DNA from: Lachnospiraceae bacterium
Lineage (GTDB): Bacteria; Bacillota; Clostridia; Lachnospirales; Lachnospiraceae
Length of the DNA: 64,000 bases
Assembly: GCA_017517305.1 (NCBI GenBank)
Contig: JAFWZV010000020.1
Coordinates: 1-64,000 of the forward strand
Reading direction: 5' to 3'
In this document: piece after piece, positions 24,868 through 32,986 of the stretch
Layout: each line of letters starts with the position of its first letter
How positions within the stretch are numbered: position 1 is the first letter of the stretch
The notes under the pieces: generated by a model
What the model saw: only the letters and a program-made list of their open reading frames with translations
The model's database searches: none
What the model was told of the DNA's origin: nothing
Program-made: the position numbers and the translations under genes

Positions 24868-25791
24868 TTGGATACACTTATGATAGTTGCACCTGTTCTG
24901 GTGATGATAATAATAGGAATGGCCTGCGACAAATGGCAGATTATAAGTCAGGCTGGAGTGGACAATATCAAGAAGTTTATAACTACTATTGCGTTACCTG
25001 TGTGCGTATTTCATGCAGTGTCAACAGCTACCTATAATAAGAATGTGGTAGTAGTTTTACTTCTCATGCTAATAGTTGCGGTTGTAGGCTTTGTGGCTGG
25101 CTTTACCCTAAAGGGCTTGGTTAAAGAGCCTTATAGAAAATATTTCCCATATCTTATGACCATATATGAGGGTGGTATGATGGCATATCCTTTGTATCAA
25201 AGTCTTATGGGTGTGGAAAATATGTCTAATATTGCACTTATTGATGTATCCTGTGGAATATTTGCCTTTGGTATATATTTTGGTATGCTTACTATGACAG
25301 ACCAGGGCATAAAGCCTAGTGGAAAGCAGCTTGCTAAAAATGCATTTAGTTCACCTATATTTGTAGCCCTTTTGGTAGGCCTTTTAGTAGGAGTAATAGG
25401 AATTATGAATTCCTTTGTGTCCACAGATGTTGGACAGATTTATGTGTCCATAAAGGATATGGTAACAGCACCTGTTAGTGCAATGATACTCCTGTGCGTA
25501 GGTTATGAGTTTAAGCTGGAAAAGGGAAATATAGGAGTATGTATAAAGACAGTAATTATAAGGTTTGTGGTTCAGGCAATTATGCTGGTTGGAGTATTAT
25601 TTGTAGCTAAAGCCTTCGAGTTTGACAAGCCTATGGTTATTGGACTTGCTCTTTATATGATGACTATACCTAGTCTTTGCTTGAGTAGCTTTGTAAAGGA
25701 TAAGGAGGCTGGCAAATATTTTTCCACAACCTCATCTTTGTATTTAATTGTGAATTTAGTGGCATATGTTGTGTTGGCAGGGATGGTGTAA
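24868..25791 (+). CDS. AEC family transporter (auxin efflux carrier type)
   Basis: A 307-residue integral membrane protein with about ten helices in two inverted halves of five, as in the AEC family. Bacterial members carry organic acids such as malate, malonate or lactate; the substrate is unknown. The opening LMIVAPVLVMIIIGM and the mid-protein break with SLMGVENMSNIALIDVS are typical. The start is TTG 24868, nine bases after GGAGA; ATG 24880 is the alternative. It is directly joined to the DUF4186 gene, whose ATG follows the stop at once, so they form an operon. Confidence 0.85.
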   Translation: MDTLMIVAPVLVMIIIGMACDKWQIISQAGVDNIKKFITTIALPVCVFHAVSTATYNKNVVVVLLLMLIVAVVGFVAGFTLKGLVKEPYRKYFPYLMTIYEGGMMAYPLYQSLMGVENMSNIALIDVSCGIFAFGIYFGMLTMTDQGIKPSGKQLAKNAFSSPIFVALLVGLLVGVIGIMNSFVSTDVGQIYVSIKDMVTAPVSAMILLCVGYEFKLEKGNIGVCIKTVIIRFVVQAIMLVGVLFVAKAFEFDKPMVIGLALYMMTIPSLCLSSFVKDKEAGKYFSTTSSLYLIVNLVAYVVLAGMV

Positions 25792-26169
25792 ATGATGGAG
25801 AAGCCTACAGAAGAACAATGGTTTGAAGATTTGTTTCTTAGATTGTCTAAGTCTAAGTTTCGCAGTAGATTTAAGCTTAGCGTAAGTGATAGGGATTACA
25901 TATCAGATAAAGGTATGGATACCATAGAGTCCCATGCCAAGGATTTTATAGCAAAGAGATTGGCACCGGAAAATCCTCACAATGATGGAAAACAAACACC
26001 TATGAAGGGTCATCCTGTTTTTGTGGCACAACATGCTACTGCTACCTGCTGTAGAGGGTGCATTGAGAAATGGCATAAAATTGCTCAAGGTAAAGAGTTA
26101 AGTGATAGGCAACAAGAGTATATTGTTAAGGTTATAATGACCTGGATAGAGCAAAAATATAATAATTAA
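25792..26169 (+). CDS. DUF4186 family protein
   Basis: A 125-residue soluble protein of the DUF4186 family. The conserved core reads TPMKGHPVFVAQHATATCCRGCIEKWH near residues 67-95, where three cysteines and nearby histidines suggest a metal site. The function of the family is unknown. ATG 25792 directly follows the stop of the transporter gene; ATG 25795 is next to it. A weak hairpin follows (GTCCAGTA at 26176 with TACTGGAC at 26189). Confidence 0.75.
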   Translation: MMEKPTEEQWFEDLFLRLSKSKFRSRFKLSVSDRDYISDKGMDTIESHAKDFIAKRLAPENPHNDGKQTPMKGHPVFVAQHATATCCRGCIEKWHKIAQGKELSDRQQEYIVKVIMTWIEQKYNN

Positions 26170-26175
26170 AATATG

Positions 26176-26200
26176 GTCCAGTAGATTCTACTGGACTATT
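26176..26200 (+). terminator. Probable terminator
   Basis: GTCCAGTA (26176-26183) pairs with TACTGGAC (26189-26196), followed by TATTTGTG. The T-run is weak. The rest of the gap up to 26345 holds no feature I recognise. Confidence 0.45.
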
Positions 26201-26345
26201 TGTGTTATCAATGAGCCAAGTGGATTGGAGTAGGATTTAGCCTACTTGATTTGTAAATTTGATGATATGGTTTTGAATAATCAAGTGATAATAGGTTAAT
26301 AATCATTATGTATAAAGATTCTAATATAAAAAGGAGATAACCCAT

Positions 26346-26804
26346 ATGGTATTAAAGGAAAAAGAAATCACAGTAATTCAGGACCTTCAGACTCAGGAGA
26401 AGTCTTGCATCGAAAAGTACAGTAAGTACGCGCAGCAGGCAAAGGACCCTGAGCTTAAGAAATTATTTGAGACCTTATCAAGTAAGGAGCAGGAGCATTA
26501 CAATTCACTTCAGCAGGTATTGGATGGTAATGTACCTGATGTTGACTGTAACTCTTCAGAGGGAGCTAATTACAATCCAACACCTACTTATGATGCTGCT
26601 ACTGATTCAGAGGACAAGAAGTCAGATTGCTTCTTAGCAACAGATTGTATTGGTACAGAGAAGCTTGTTTCTACAGAATATAACTCAGATGTATTTGTAT
26701 TCGGCAATACAAAGATTAGAAAGCTTTTAGCTGATATCCAGATTGAAGAGCAGAATCACGCAGAGATGCTTTGGAAGTACAAAACTGCAAATGGAATGGC
26801 ATAA
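26346..26804 (+). CDS. CotF-like spore coat family protein
   Basis: A 152-residue protein of the CotF family with a four-helix, ferritin-like pattern. The ExxH-type segments KEQEHYNSL near residue 50 and EEQNHAEML near 135 lie about 85 residues apart, with a Cys-bearing linker (VDCNSSEGANYNPTP, CFLATDCIG) between. CotF is an inner coat protein of Bacillus spores, but family members also occur in Lachnospiraceae that are not seen to sporulate, where the role is unknown. The strong ribosome site AAAAAGGAG precedes ATG 26346. It is a single-gene unit closed by a strong terminator. Confidence 0.75.
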   Translation: MVLKEKEITVIQDLQTQEKSCIEKYSKYAQQAKDPELKKLFETLSSKEQEHYNSLQQVLDGNVPDVDCNSSEGANYNPTPTYDAATDSEDKKSDCFLATDCIGTEKLVSTEYNSDVFVFGNTKIRKLLADIQIEEQNHAEMLWKYKTANGMA

Positions 26805-26842
26805 AAATGTGTAAAATAGAATAAAATCAATGATTTGCAACC

Positions 26843-26892
26843 GGCAGTTGACAATTTTCCAAGCGCACTTGGTAGTTGTCAACTGCCATTTT
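26843..26892 (+). terminator. Terminator after the CotF-like gene
   Basis: GGCAGTTGACAA (26843-26854) pairs with TTGTCAACTGCC (26876-26887), with an inner CCAAG-CGCA-CTTGG hairpin, followed by ATTTTTG. Confidence 0.85.
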
Positions 26893-26955
26893 TGCTATGC
26901 TAAGCCTAAGTTAGATAGAGCCGGCAACACTATTTGACAAGATTTGATTAAAATG

Positions 26956-26984
26956 TTGAACAAATAATTCATAGGTAGTAAAAT
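26956..26984 (+). promoter_or_regulatory. Promoter of the XRE regulator gene
   Basis: TTGAAC (26956-26961), 17 bases, then TAAAAT (26979-26984), close to the ribosome site GGAGG at 26992. A TTGACA at 26936 without a well-placed -10 is an alternative. Confidence 0.45.
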
Positions 26985-27005
26985 AGCATATGGAGGATGA
27001 AAATT

Positions 27006-28010
27006 ATGATTTTAGCAGACAAGATTATGAATTTAAGAAAACAGCAGGGCATGTCTCAGGAGGAGCTTGCACATCAGCTTGACATAAGCAGACAGTCAGT
27101 GTCTAAATGGGAGTCAGGAGCATCTATTCCTGATTTAGATAAGATACTTAAGCTTAGTGATTTGTTCGGAGTTAGTACAGATTACTTATTAAAGGATGAG
27201 ATAGAGGAGATTTCATATTCAGAATCAAGTGCTTCATTAGATGAAAACAATGATTCGGAAATTGTGAAAAGTGTAAGTATAGAAGAGGCTAACGCCTTTA
27301 TGGATTTGTATGAAAGGGTGTCAAAGAAGATAGCTTTGGGAGTAACTCTTTGTGTGTTATCACCTATTTTTATTATCCTAGCCGGAGGCCTTTGTTCCTT
27401 TGCAGGTATGGAGGATACTGCATCAGAGGATTTCTTAAGTGGTATAGGTGTTGCCATATTGCTTTCTATAATTGCAGTTGCAGTAAGCTTTTTTATAAGA
27501 TATGGTATGCAGCTTGATAAGTATGAGTATATGGAGAAGGAAAAGCTTTCTCTCCAGTACGGTGTTCAGGGCATTGTAGAGAAGAAAAAGGAAGAATATG
27601 AGGAAACCTTTAGGGATACTATGGTGAGAAGTACCCTTATGTGTATATTTGGCATTATACCACTTATAGTAGGTGGAGCTCTTAACCTAGATGGCTTTAT
27701 TCTTGTATTATTAGTGGATTTACTTCTTGTTCTTATAGCTATAGCATGTTATGGTTTTGTTAGAGCAGGTATGATTTATTCCAGCTATCAGATGTTATTA
27801 CAGCAGGGAGATTATGATGTTAAAACCAAGAGAGGTAATAAGAAGGCTGAAGCTTGGTCAGGAGCTTACTGGTGTTTAGTAACTGCAATTTTCCTTGGGG
27901 TATCATTTATTACAAAGGCTTGGGATATGACTTGGATTATCTGGGCAGTGGCAGGAGTATTATATGCGGGACTTTGCTGCGTATTTAGTGCTGTAAGCAA
28001 GGAAAAATAA
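27006..28010 (+). CDS. XRE-family regulator with C-terminal membrane domain
   Basis: About 334 residues. Residues 1-65 are a helix-turn-helix of the Cro/CI type (MNLRKQQGMSQEELAHQLDISRQSVSKWES and IPDLDKILKLSDLFGVS), followed by a polar linker to about 100 and six predicted membrane helices. Such membrane-tethered regulators are common in Firmicutes and sense membrane or envelope conditions; the target genes are unknown and no adjacent operon suggests one. ATG 27006 is nine bases after GGAGG; ATG 26997 overlaps that site. Own promoter and terminator. Confidence 0.85.
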   Translation: MILADKIMNLRKQQGMSQEELAHQLDISRQSVSKWESGASIPDLDKILKLSDLFGVSTDYLLKDEIEEISYSESSASLDENNDSEIVKSVSIEEANAFMDLYERVSKKIALGVTLCVLSPIFIILAGGLCSFAGMEDTASEDFLSGIGVAILLSIIAVAVSFFIRYGMQLDKYEYMEKEKLSLQYGVQGIVEKKKEEYEETFRDTMVRSTLMCIFGIIPLIVGGALNLDGFILVLLVDLLLVLIAIACYGFVRAGMIYSSYQMLLQQGDYDVKTKRGNKKAEAWSGAYWCLVTAIFLGVSFITKAWDMTWIIWAVAGVLYAGLCCVFSAVSKEK

Positions 28011-28021
28011 TTATGTAAACT

Positions 28022-28054
28022 AAAAAGAGTAGTTTTGATGAACTACTCTTTTTT
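28022..28054 (+). terminator. Terminator after the XRE regulator
   Basis: AAAAAGAGTAGTT pairs with AACTACTCTTTTTT around a TTGATG loop (28022-28054). Confidence 0.85.
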
Positions 28055-28154
28055 AGTTAAGAATTGCATATTAATCATATTTGCTATTATAATTTTGGGT
28101 ATAATATGGTAAAATAATAATGCTATATAATATAAGATCTGAAAGGGGAAAATT

Positions 28155-28529
28155 ATGGAACAGAAATTTTTAAAGTGTAATGTTTGTGGTAACTTAGTGG
28201 AGCAGATTAATACAACTGCAGTTCCTATTATGTGCTGTGGTCAGCCTATGATGGAGCTTAAGGCTGGAACAACTGACGGAGCAGCAGAAAAGCATGTGCC
28301 AGTTTATGAGGTAAATGGTAATGTTGTTACTGTTAAGGTTGGCAGTGTAGAGCATCCTATGACACCTGAGCATTATATTCAGTGGATTGATATTCAGACT
28401 ACAGGTGGTATTCAGAGAGTAAATCTTACACCAAGTGATAAGCCTGAGGCTACATTTACCATTAATGAAGGTGAAGAGGTTGTAGCAGTATATGAGTATT
28501 GTAATCTTCATGGCTTGTGGAAGGCATAA
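28155..28529 (+). CDS. dfx: Desulfoferrodoxin (superoxide reductase)
   Basis: A 124-residue superoxide reductase with two iron centres. Cys8, Cys11, Cys27 and Cys28 (KCNVCGN and MCCGQPM) form the desulforedoxin-like centre I. Centre II ligands are His47, His67, His73, His119 and Cys116, with the conserved Lys46 in EKHVPVYE near the open coordination site. It reduces superoxide to peroxide without making oxygen, as expected for a strict anaerobe, and needs an electron donor such as rubredoxin. A ribosome site AAAGGGG precedes ATG 28155. A thioredoxin gene follows after about 55 bases with no clear terminator between, so they are probably one oxidative-stress operon. Confidence 0.95.
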   Translation: MEQKFLKCNVCGNLVEQINTTAVPIMCCGQPMMELKAGTTDGAAEKHVPVYEVNGNVVTVKVGSVEHPMTPEHYIQWIDIQTTGGIQRVNLTPSDKPEATFTINEGEEVVAVYEYCNLHGLWKA

Positions 28530-28584
28530 ACAATGCTTATAACAGCCATACTTAGAATATGCTTAATTAATGGAGGTGATGGAT

Positions 28585-28893
28585 ATGGCAGCTATATTTG
28601 TAAGTAATGAGAACTTCGAAAGTGAAGTATTAAAAAGTGATGTGCCTGTTTTGGTTGATTTTTGGGCACCATGGTGTGGACCATGTCAGATGCTTGGACC
28701 AATAGTAGAGGACGTTGCTGAGGAAAATACAGACATTAAGGTTTGTAAGATTAATATCGACGAAAATCCTGACCTTGCCATGCAGTTTAAGATTATGAGT
28801 ATACCTACCCTTGTTGTATTTAAGAATGGAGAAGTATATAAGAAATCTGTAGGCGTTATCTCAAAGTCAGAGATATTAGAGTTAGTAAAATAA
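28585..28893 (+). CDS. trxA: Thioredoxin
   Basis: About 102 residues, a complete thioredoxin fold with the redox motif WCGPC (Trp30, Cys31, Cys34), preceded by the buried Asp in LVDFWAPW, and the cis-proline in SIPTLVVF near residue 75. It reduces protein disulfides in the cytosol; no thioredoxin reductase is in the window. ATG 28585 is chosen because GGAGG lies eight bases upstream; earlier in-frame starts lie within that site. It sits downstream of desulfoferrodoxin, so a redox-stress role is likely. Confidence 0.95.
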   Translation: MAAIFVSNENFESEVLKSDVPVLVDFWAPWCGPCQMLGPIVEDVAEENTDIKVCKINIDENPDLAMQFKIMSIPTLVVFKNGEVYKKSVGVISKSEILELVK

Positions 28894-28894
28894 A

Positions 28895-28950
28895 AATAAG
28901 TGCCAGGATTAGGAATCTCAGATGAGAAACAGTTAATCCTGGCACTTATT
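28895..28950. terminator. Bidirectional terminator between thioredoxin and lipoprotein genes
   Basis: AATAAGTGCCAGGATTA (28895-28911) pairs with TTAATCCTGGCACTTATT (28933-28950) with a loop of about 21 bases. T-rich and A-rich flanks suit both strands, serving the two convergent genes. Confidence 0.85.
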
Positions 28951-28970
28951 TTATATATAATAATTTTAGA

Positions 28971-29678
28971 TTAGTTTACTTCTATAAATGAATCAAGGAA
29001 TGCTTGCATTTCGCCCTCAAGCTCAGGGAGATAAGTTAATGTGATAATAACCATATAACCATTTTCCTTCTTAAGAAGCATCTTCTGATTATAACCCTGA
29101 TCTGTCTCAGCAGTAATACATACATAATCGTCTCCACCGCAAGTTTCATGTGTAGTCTCCTTGAAGGAATACTTTGGTGTAGACATAGCCTCTAACTGAG
29201 AAATTGAAAGTTCAGCATAATCCTCTGTTGGAAGAGTAGCATACTGTGCAAGTCTGTTTAAGCTTGTAAGTGTGATGTTAGCATTTGACTGCATATCTGA
29301 GAAATAGAATACACAATCATATACAGTTCCTGAAGTTGCAGCCTCGAACTGCTCAACAGTCATAGAACTATTCTCGTCAAGATTATCTGCTGTGAAACCA
29401 ATAATCTGAGCTATCTCAGCATCATTACATACATACCAATCCTCAGCTATTGGGAAAGAAATCTTGAATGCTTCGTTAGTATATACGCCATTTTCTACAA
29501 CACCTCTCTCAGCAGGTACAGTCTGCTCTGAGATATCCTGAGCCTCAGTAGTAGCTTCAGTTGTTGCTTCTGTAGTAACCTCTTCTTTAGCATCATTCTT
29601 TGAATCCTTAGAATCACATCCACAAAGGGCAAATGCTAATGTAGCAATTGTTGAAAACAAAAGTAATTTTCTCTTCAT
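28971..29678 (-). CDS. Hypothetical lipoprotein with Thr-Glu-Ala linker
   Basis: A 235-residue predicted lipoprotein. A signal peptide (MKRKLLLFSTIATLAF) ends in the lipobox LCGC, so Cys20 would be lipidated and the protein tethered outside the membrane. Next is a low-complexity linker with repeated TTEA, then a folded domain of about 180 residues with no motif I recognise (KISFPIAEDWYVCND, ETDQGYNQKMLLKK). The linker resembles that of the lipoprotein at 53043, but the folded parts do not look alike. AGGAG precedes ATG 29678. It is a single-gene unit, function unknown. Confidence 0.6.
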   Translation of the reverse strand: MKRKLLLFSTIATLAFALCGCDSKDSKNDAKEEVTTEATTEATTEAQDISEQTVPAERGVVENGVYTNEAFKISFPIAEDWYVCNDAEIAQIIGFTADNLDENSSMTVEQFEAATSGTVYDCVFYFSDMQSNANITLTSLNRLAQYATLPTEDYAELSISQLEAMSTPKYSFKETTHETCGGDDYVCITAETDQGYNQKMLLKKENGYMVIITLTYLPELEGEMQAFLDSFIEVN

Positions 29679-29788
29679 AATATTTCTCCTTTTTGTATTA
29701 TTTTAAAATAAATGCACAAAAGATAAAATACAACATTATTTGACTTTTGTAAATAGTAAAAGCTTAAAAAGCATAATGAAAAATTGAT

Positions 29789-29817
29789 TTGACAAATGCT
29801 TTTACCTGTTGTACATT
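29789..29817 (+). promoter_or_regulatory. Promoter of the TPP-controlled operon
   Basis: TTGACA (29789-29794), 17 bases, then TACATT (29812-29817). Transcription would begin about 10 bases before the riboswitch. Confidence 0.65.
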
Positions 29818-29831
29818 TACTATGACAATTA

Positions 29832-29924
29832 AATGGGGTGCTGGTAATTCAGCCGGCTGAGATGCAGTGTGGTCACTGTGGACCCTTATAACCTGATCCG
29901 GATAATGCCGGCGTAGGAATTATT
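29832..29924 (+). promoter_or_regulatory. TPP riboswitch (THI element)
   Basis: The thiamine pyrophosphate aptamer is seen clearly: GGGGTGCTGG near the start, GGCTGAGATG in the middle (29855-29864), then ACCCTTATAACCTGATC (29882-29898) and GGATAATGCCGGCGTAGGAA. These are the invariant pyrimidine- and pyrophosphate-binding segments. It controls the ABC transporter genes downstream, ending transcription when TPP is abundant, through the terminator at 29955. Confidence 0.97.
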
Positions 29925-29954
29925 TTATATTTACGTATAAAGTGTATTTGTATG

Positions 29955-29978
29955 CTCGGTTTTATGACCGAGTTTTTC
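29955..29978 (+). terminator. Riboswitch-controlled terminator
   Basis: CTCGGT (29955-29960) pairs with ACCGAG (29967-29972), followed by TTTTTC. It sits 30 bases after the aptamer and is the likely expression platform. Confidence 0.8.
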
Positions 29979-30100
29979 TTATGTCCATCTTAAGTTTAGC
30001 GCGCATTGGATATATAGAAAGTCTGCGTCAAGTTATCCTTTCAATTAATAATATATAGGAAAGGAGAGTGTGGATTTTGTCACCCCACACGAGAGTAAAA

Positions 30101-30397
30101 ATGAATGCAAGTGTAGCGATTCAAGTGTTACCAAAATGCGAAAGTGATGAGGAGTTAATTAGAATAGTAGATGAGGTTATCGACTATATTAAAGGTACAG
30201 GACTTAACTACTATGTGGGACCATGTGAAACCTCTATAGAGGGAGATTATGATAAGCTTATGGATATAATTAAGGAATGTCAGCATATTGCAATAAGAGC
30301 AGGTGCAGCTGAGGTTTCAGCCTACGTAAAGATAAGCTATAGACCAGAGGGAGAGGTACTTACAATTGAGAGAAAGGTTACAAAGCATCACAAATAA
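30101..30397 (+). CDS. Thiamine-binding protein (MTH1187/YkoF type)
   Basis: About 98 residues, a ferredoxin-like fold of the Thiamine_BP family, with the hallmark VDEVIDYIKGTGLNYYVGPCET and IEGDYDKLMDIIKECQ. Members bind thiamine or its HMP part in the cytosol. The gene heads the TPP-riboswitch operon with ThiX, ThiY and ThiZ-type genes, which supports the role. ATG 30101 is preferred because homologues start at MNASVAIQVLP. A GTG at 30068 and TTG at 30077 are alternatives, and the leader holds a GTGTGG/CCACAC hairpin (30068-30090) between them that may affect initiation. Its end overlaps the permease start. Confidence 0.8.
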   Translation: MNASVAIQVLPKCESDEELIRIVDEVIDYIKGTGLNYYVGPCETSIEGDYDKLMDIIKECQHIAIRAGAAEVSAYVKISYRPEGEVLTIERKVTKHHK

Positions 30398-31130
30398 AAT
30401 ATGGTCAATATCAGCAATTGTATTCTTAATTCTTATCTGGCAGCTGGTATGTAGTCTGGGTTTGGTGGAAAGCTATATGCTTCCGTCTCCTCTAGCTGTG
30501 GTGGAGGCCTTTGTGGAAGAATTTGATGAGCTTATGCTTCATCTTAGAGTTACCCTTACTGAGGCAGTAGTGGGACTTGCGGTAGGAGTATTGTTAGGCT
30601 TTGTTCTGGCCGTAGCCATGGATGCCTGTCAGGTACTATATAAAGCCTTTTATCCAGTTATTATTCTTACTCAAACAGTGCCTACAGTGGCTATTGCACC
30701 ACTTTTAGTGTTGTGGTTTGGATACGAGATGCTTCCCAAGGTAATACTTGTTGTGTTAACAACATTTTTCCCTATAGCTGTGGGACTAATTAATGGCTTT
30801 AAATCAGTGGATACAGATGAGATAAAGTTACTTCAGGCTATGGGAGCAAGCAAGCTACAGATATTTATTCACATAAAGCTTCCTGGTGCTTTGGGACAGT
30901 TTTTTGCAGGACTTAAAATCTCAGCATCCTATGCTGTGGTTGGAGCGGTTATCTCAGAGTGGCTTGGAGGCTTTGAGGGACTGGGAGTATATATGACAAG
31001 AGTTAAGAAAGCATTTGCCTTTGACAAGATGTTTGCAGTAATATTTCTTATTTCAATAGTAAGTCTTCTGCTTATGAAGCTGGTAGAGCTTTTGCAGAAG
31101 AAATTCATGCCTTGGATGGAAAAAGAATAA
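30366..31130 (+). CDS. ABC transporter permease for a thiamine precursor (ThiX-like)
   Basis: A 254-residue permease with about six membrane helices, of the SsuC/TauC type. Residues 60-240 contain the binding-protein-dependent transport signature (EAVVGLAVGVLLG, LQAMGASKLQIFIHIKLPGALGQFFAG). It should pass a pyrimidine precursor of thiamine through the membrane with the ThiY-like binding lipoprotein and ThiZ-like ATPase that follow. The start is TTG 30366, overlapping the previous gene by 32 bases, with GGGAGAGG upstream; no ATG lies nearby, and a start at 30474 would remove the first helix. Confidence 0.85.
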   Translation: MRERLQSITNKIWSISAIVFLILIWQLVCSLGLVESYMLPSPLAVVEAFVEEFDELMLHLRVTLTEAVVGLAVGVLLGFVLAVAMDACQVLYKAFYPVIILTQTVPTVAIAPLLVLWFGYEMLPKVILVVLTTFFPIAVGLINGFKSVDTDEIKLLQAMGASKLQIFIHIKLPGALGQFFAGLKISASYAVVGAVISEWLGGFEGLGVYMTRVKKAFAFDKMFAVIFLISIVSLLLMKLVELLQKKFMPWMEKE

Positions 31131-31157
31131 TAAATACGTTAGTCGGAGGATATAATA

Positions 31158-32174
31158 ATGTTTAATAATAGAAGAATTAAAGCCCTTGTATTGGTGCTTG
31201 TAATGATGATAAATTGTCTTGCTTTTGCTGGTTGTAGTAAGAAGGACAGTGACTTAAATAGTGATAAAGCAAGGAAGCTTACCCTAGTGTTGGACTGGAC
31301 TCCAAATACTAATCATACAGGAATTTATGTGGCTATGGAAAAGGGATATTTTGCTGAGGAAGGTATTGAAGTTTCCGTAGTCCAGCCACCAGAGGGTGGA
31401 GCTGAGGTTTTAGTTGCTTCAGGTAAGGCAGAGTTTGGAATATCATTTCAGGATACTATGGCACCTGCTATAATAGGAGAGGAGGCCTTAGATATAACTG
31501 CAGTGGCAGCACTGGTTCAGCATAATACTTCAGGAATCATATCTAGAAAAGGTGAAGGAATGGACAGACCTAGGGGTATGGAGGGAAAAAGCTATTCCAC
31601 ATGGAATGGTTCTATAGAGATAGCAATGCTTGATAATGTAGTCACAGCAGATGGAGGAGATTTTTCTAAGGTGGAGCTTATTCCTAGCACTGTTACAGAT
31701 GAGGTTAGTGCTCTTACTACTAAGTCTACGGATTCAATCTGGATATTCTATGGCTGGGCTGGAGTTAAGATGGAGCTTGAGGGAATAGAGACAGATTACT
31801 TTGCCTTCAAGGATATTAACCCAGTGTTTGATTATTATAGCCCTGTTGTAATAGCTAATAATGATTTCCTAGCTGAAGAATCAGAATGTGCCAAAGGATT
31901 TCTTAGAGCACTTAAGAAGGGCTATGAATATGCTATAGATAATCCTGAAGAGGCAGCAAAGATTCTCTGTGACAATGCCAGTGAGTTAGATTATGACTTA
32001 GTTGTAGCCAGCCAAAAGTATCTTGCCAAAGAGTACAAGGCAGAGGTAGAGCAGTGGGGATATATAGATCCTGTAAGATGGAATGGATTTTATAACTGGT
32101 TAAATGATGAAGGCTTAGTGGAAGAAGCCATTCCAGAGAATACGGGATTTTCTAATGAATATTTGTCAGAATAA
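31158..32174 (+). CDS. NMT1/THI5-like substrate-binding lipoprotein (ThiY-like)
   Basis: A 338-residue lipoprotein; the signal peptide ends in FAGC with Cys26. The mature part is a two-lobed binding protein of the NMT1/THI5 family, with VLDWTPNTNHTGIYVAMEKGYF, ASGKAEFGISF and DTMAPAI, the core that holds a pyrimidine such as N-formyl-4-amino-5-aminomethyl-2-methylpyrimidine in ThiY. The TPP riboswitch upstream confirms a thiamine-related ligand. TCGGAGG precedes ATG 31158. Precise ligand unproven. Confidence 0.87.
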   Translation: MFNNRRIKALVLVLVMMINCLAFAGCSKKDSDLNSDKARKLTLVLDWTPNTNHTGIYVAMEKGYFAEEGIEVSVVQPPEGGAEVLVASGKAEFGISFQDTMAPAIIGEEALDITAVAALVQHNTSGIISRKGEGMDRPRGMEGKSYSTWNGSIEIAMLDNVVTADGGDFSKVELIPSTVTDEVSALTTKSTDSIWIFYGWAGVKMELEGIETDYFAFKDINPVFDYYSPVVIANNDFLAEESECAKGFLRALKKGYEYAIDNPEEAAKILCDNASELDYDLVVASQKYLAKEYKAEVEQWGYIDPVRWNGFYNWLNDEGLVEEAIPENTGFSNEYLSE

Positions 32175-32213
32175 TTAATTTTATTTAAACCTATTATGAA
32201 GGTGTGGTAATAT

Positions 32214-32954
32214 ATGTCAGTTCTAATTGTAAAAAATGTTTCGAAAGCATTTGACCAAAATAAAATAATTGATAATATAGATATAGAGTTACATGAGGGT
32301 GAGATAGTATCCCTTCTTGGAGTAAGTGGAGGAGGTAAGACTACTCTATTTAACATTATAGCTGGTATATCAAAGCCAGATTCCGGAAAGGTTTATCTGG
32401 ATGGTGAGGATATTACAGGTCGCTCAGGCTTAGTTAGTTATATGCTACAGAAGGATATGCTTCTTCCTTATAAGACAGTTCTTGATAATGTGGCTTTGCC
32501 CCTTGTTATTAAGGGTATGAAGAAGAGGGAAGCCAGAGAGAAGGCTATGAAATATTTTGACCAATTTGGACTTTCTGGATATGAGAACAAATATCCTAAG
32601 GCATTGTCTGGAGGTATGAGGCAGAGGGCAGCATTTCTTAGAACCTATCTTTTTTCAGGAAAGGTGGCAATTCTTGATGAACCATTTTCTGCTCTTGATA
32701 TGTTAACCAAGGGGGAAATTCATCGTTGGTATATGGATATTATGCAGGAATTAAGAATGTCTACACTATTTGTAACTCACGATATGGATGAGGCAATTAT
32801 GCTATCAGATAGAATTTACATACTGACAGGGACACCGGGAACTATAACAAAGGAAATAATTATAACCGAAGGAAAATTCAAACCTAAGGATTTTAATTTA
32901 ACTAAGGAATTCTTAGTCTATAAACAGGAAATAGTGTCTACCTTAAGTAATTAG
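32214..32954 (+). CDS. ABC transporter ATPase for a thiamine precursor (ThiZ-like)
   Basis: A 246-residue ABC ATPase of the SsuB/TauB class. Walker A is GVSGGGKTT near residue 38, Q-loop MLQKDMLLPY, signature LSGGMRQR and Walker B VAILDEPFSALD, with the H-loop VTHDMDEA. It powers import through the ThiX-like permease. A GAAGGTG-type ribosome site is upstream of ATG 32214. It is the last gene of the riboswitch operon; no strong terminator separates it from the polymerase gene 30 bases on, so some readthrough may occur. Confidence 0.88.
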   Translation: MSVLIVKNVSKAFDQNKIIDNIDIELHEGEIVSLLGVSGGGKTTLFNIIAGISKPDSGKVYLDGEDITGRSGLVSYMLQKDMLLPYKTVLDNVALPLVIKGMKKREAREKAMKYFDQFGLSGYENKYPKALSGGMRQRAAFLRTYLFSGKVAILDEPFSALDMLTKGEIHRWYMDIMQELRMSTLFVTHDMDEAIMLSDRIYILTGTPGTITKEIIITEGKFKPKDFNLTKEFLVYKQEIVSTLSN

Positions 32955-32986
32955 ATTGCCTCGAAAAATGTGTAAAAGGTGAGAGA

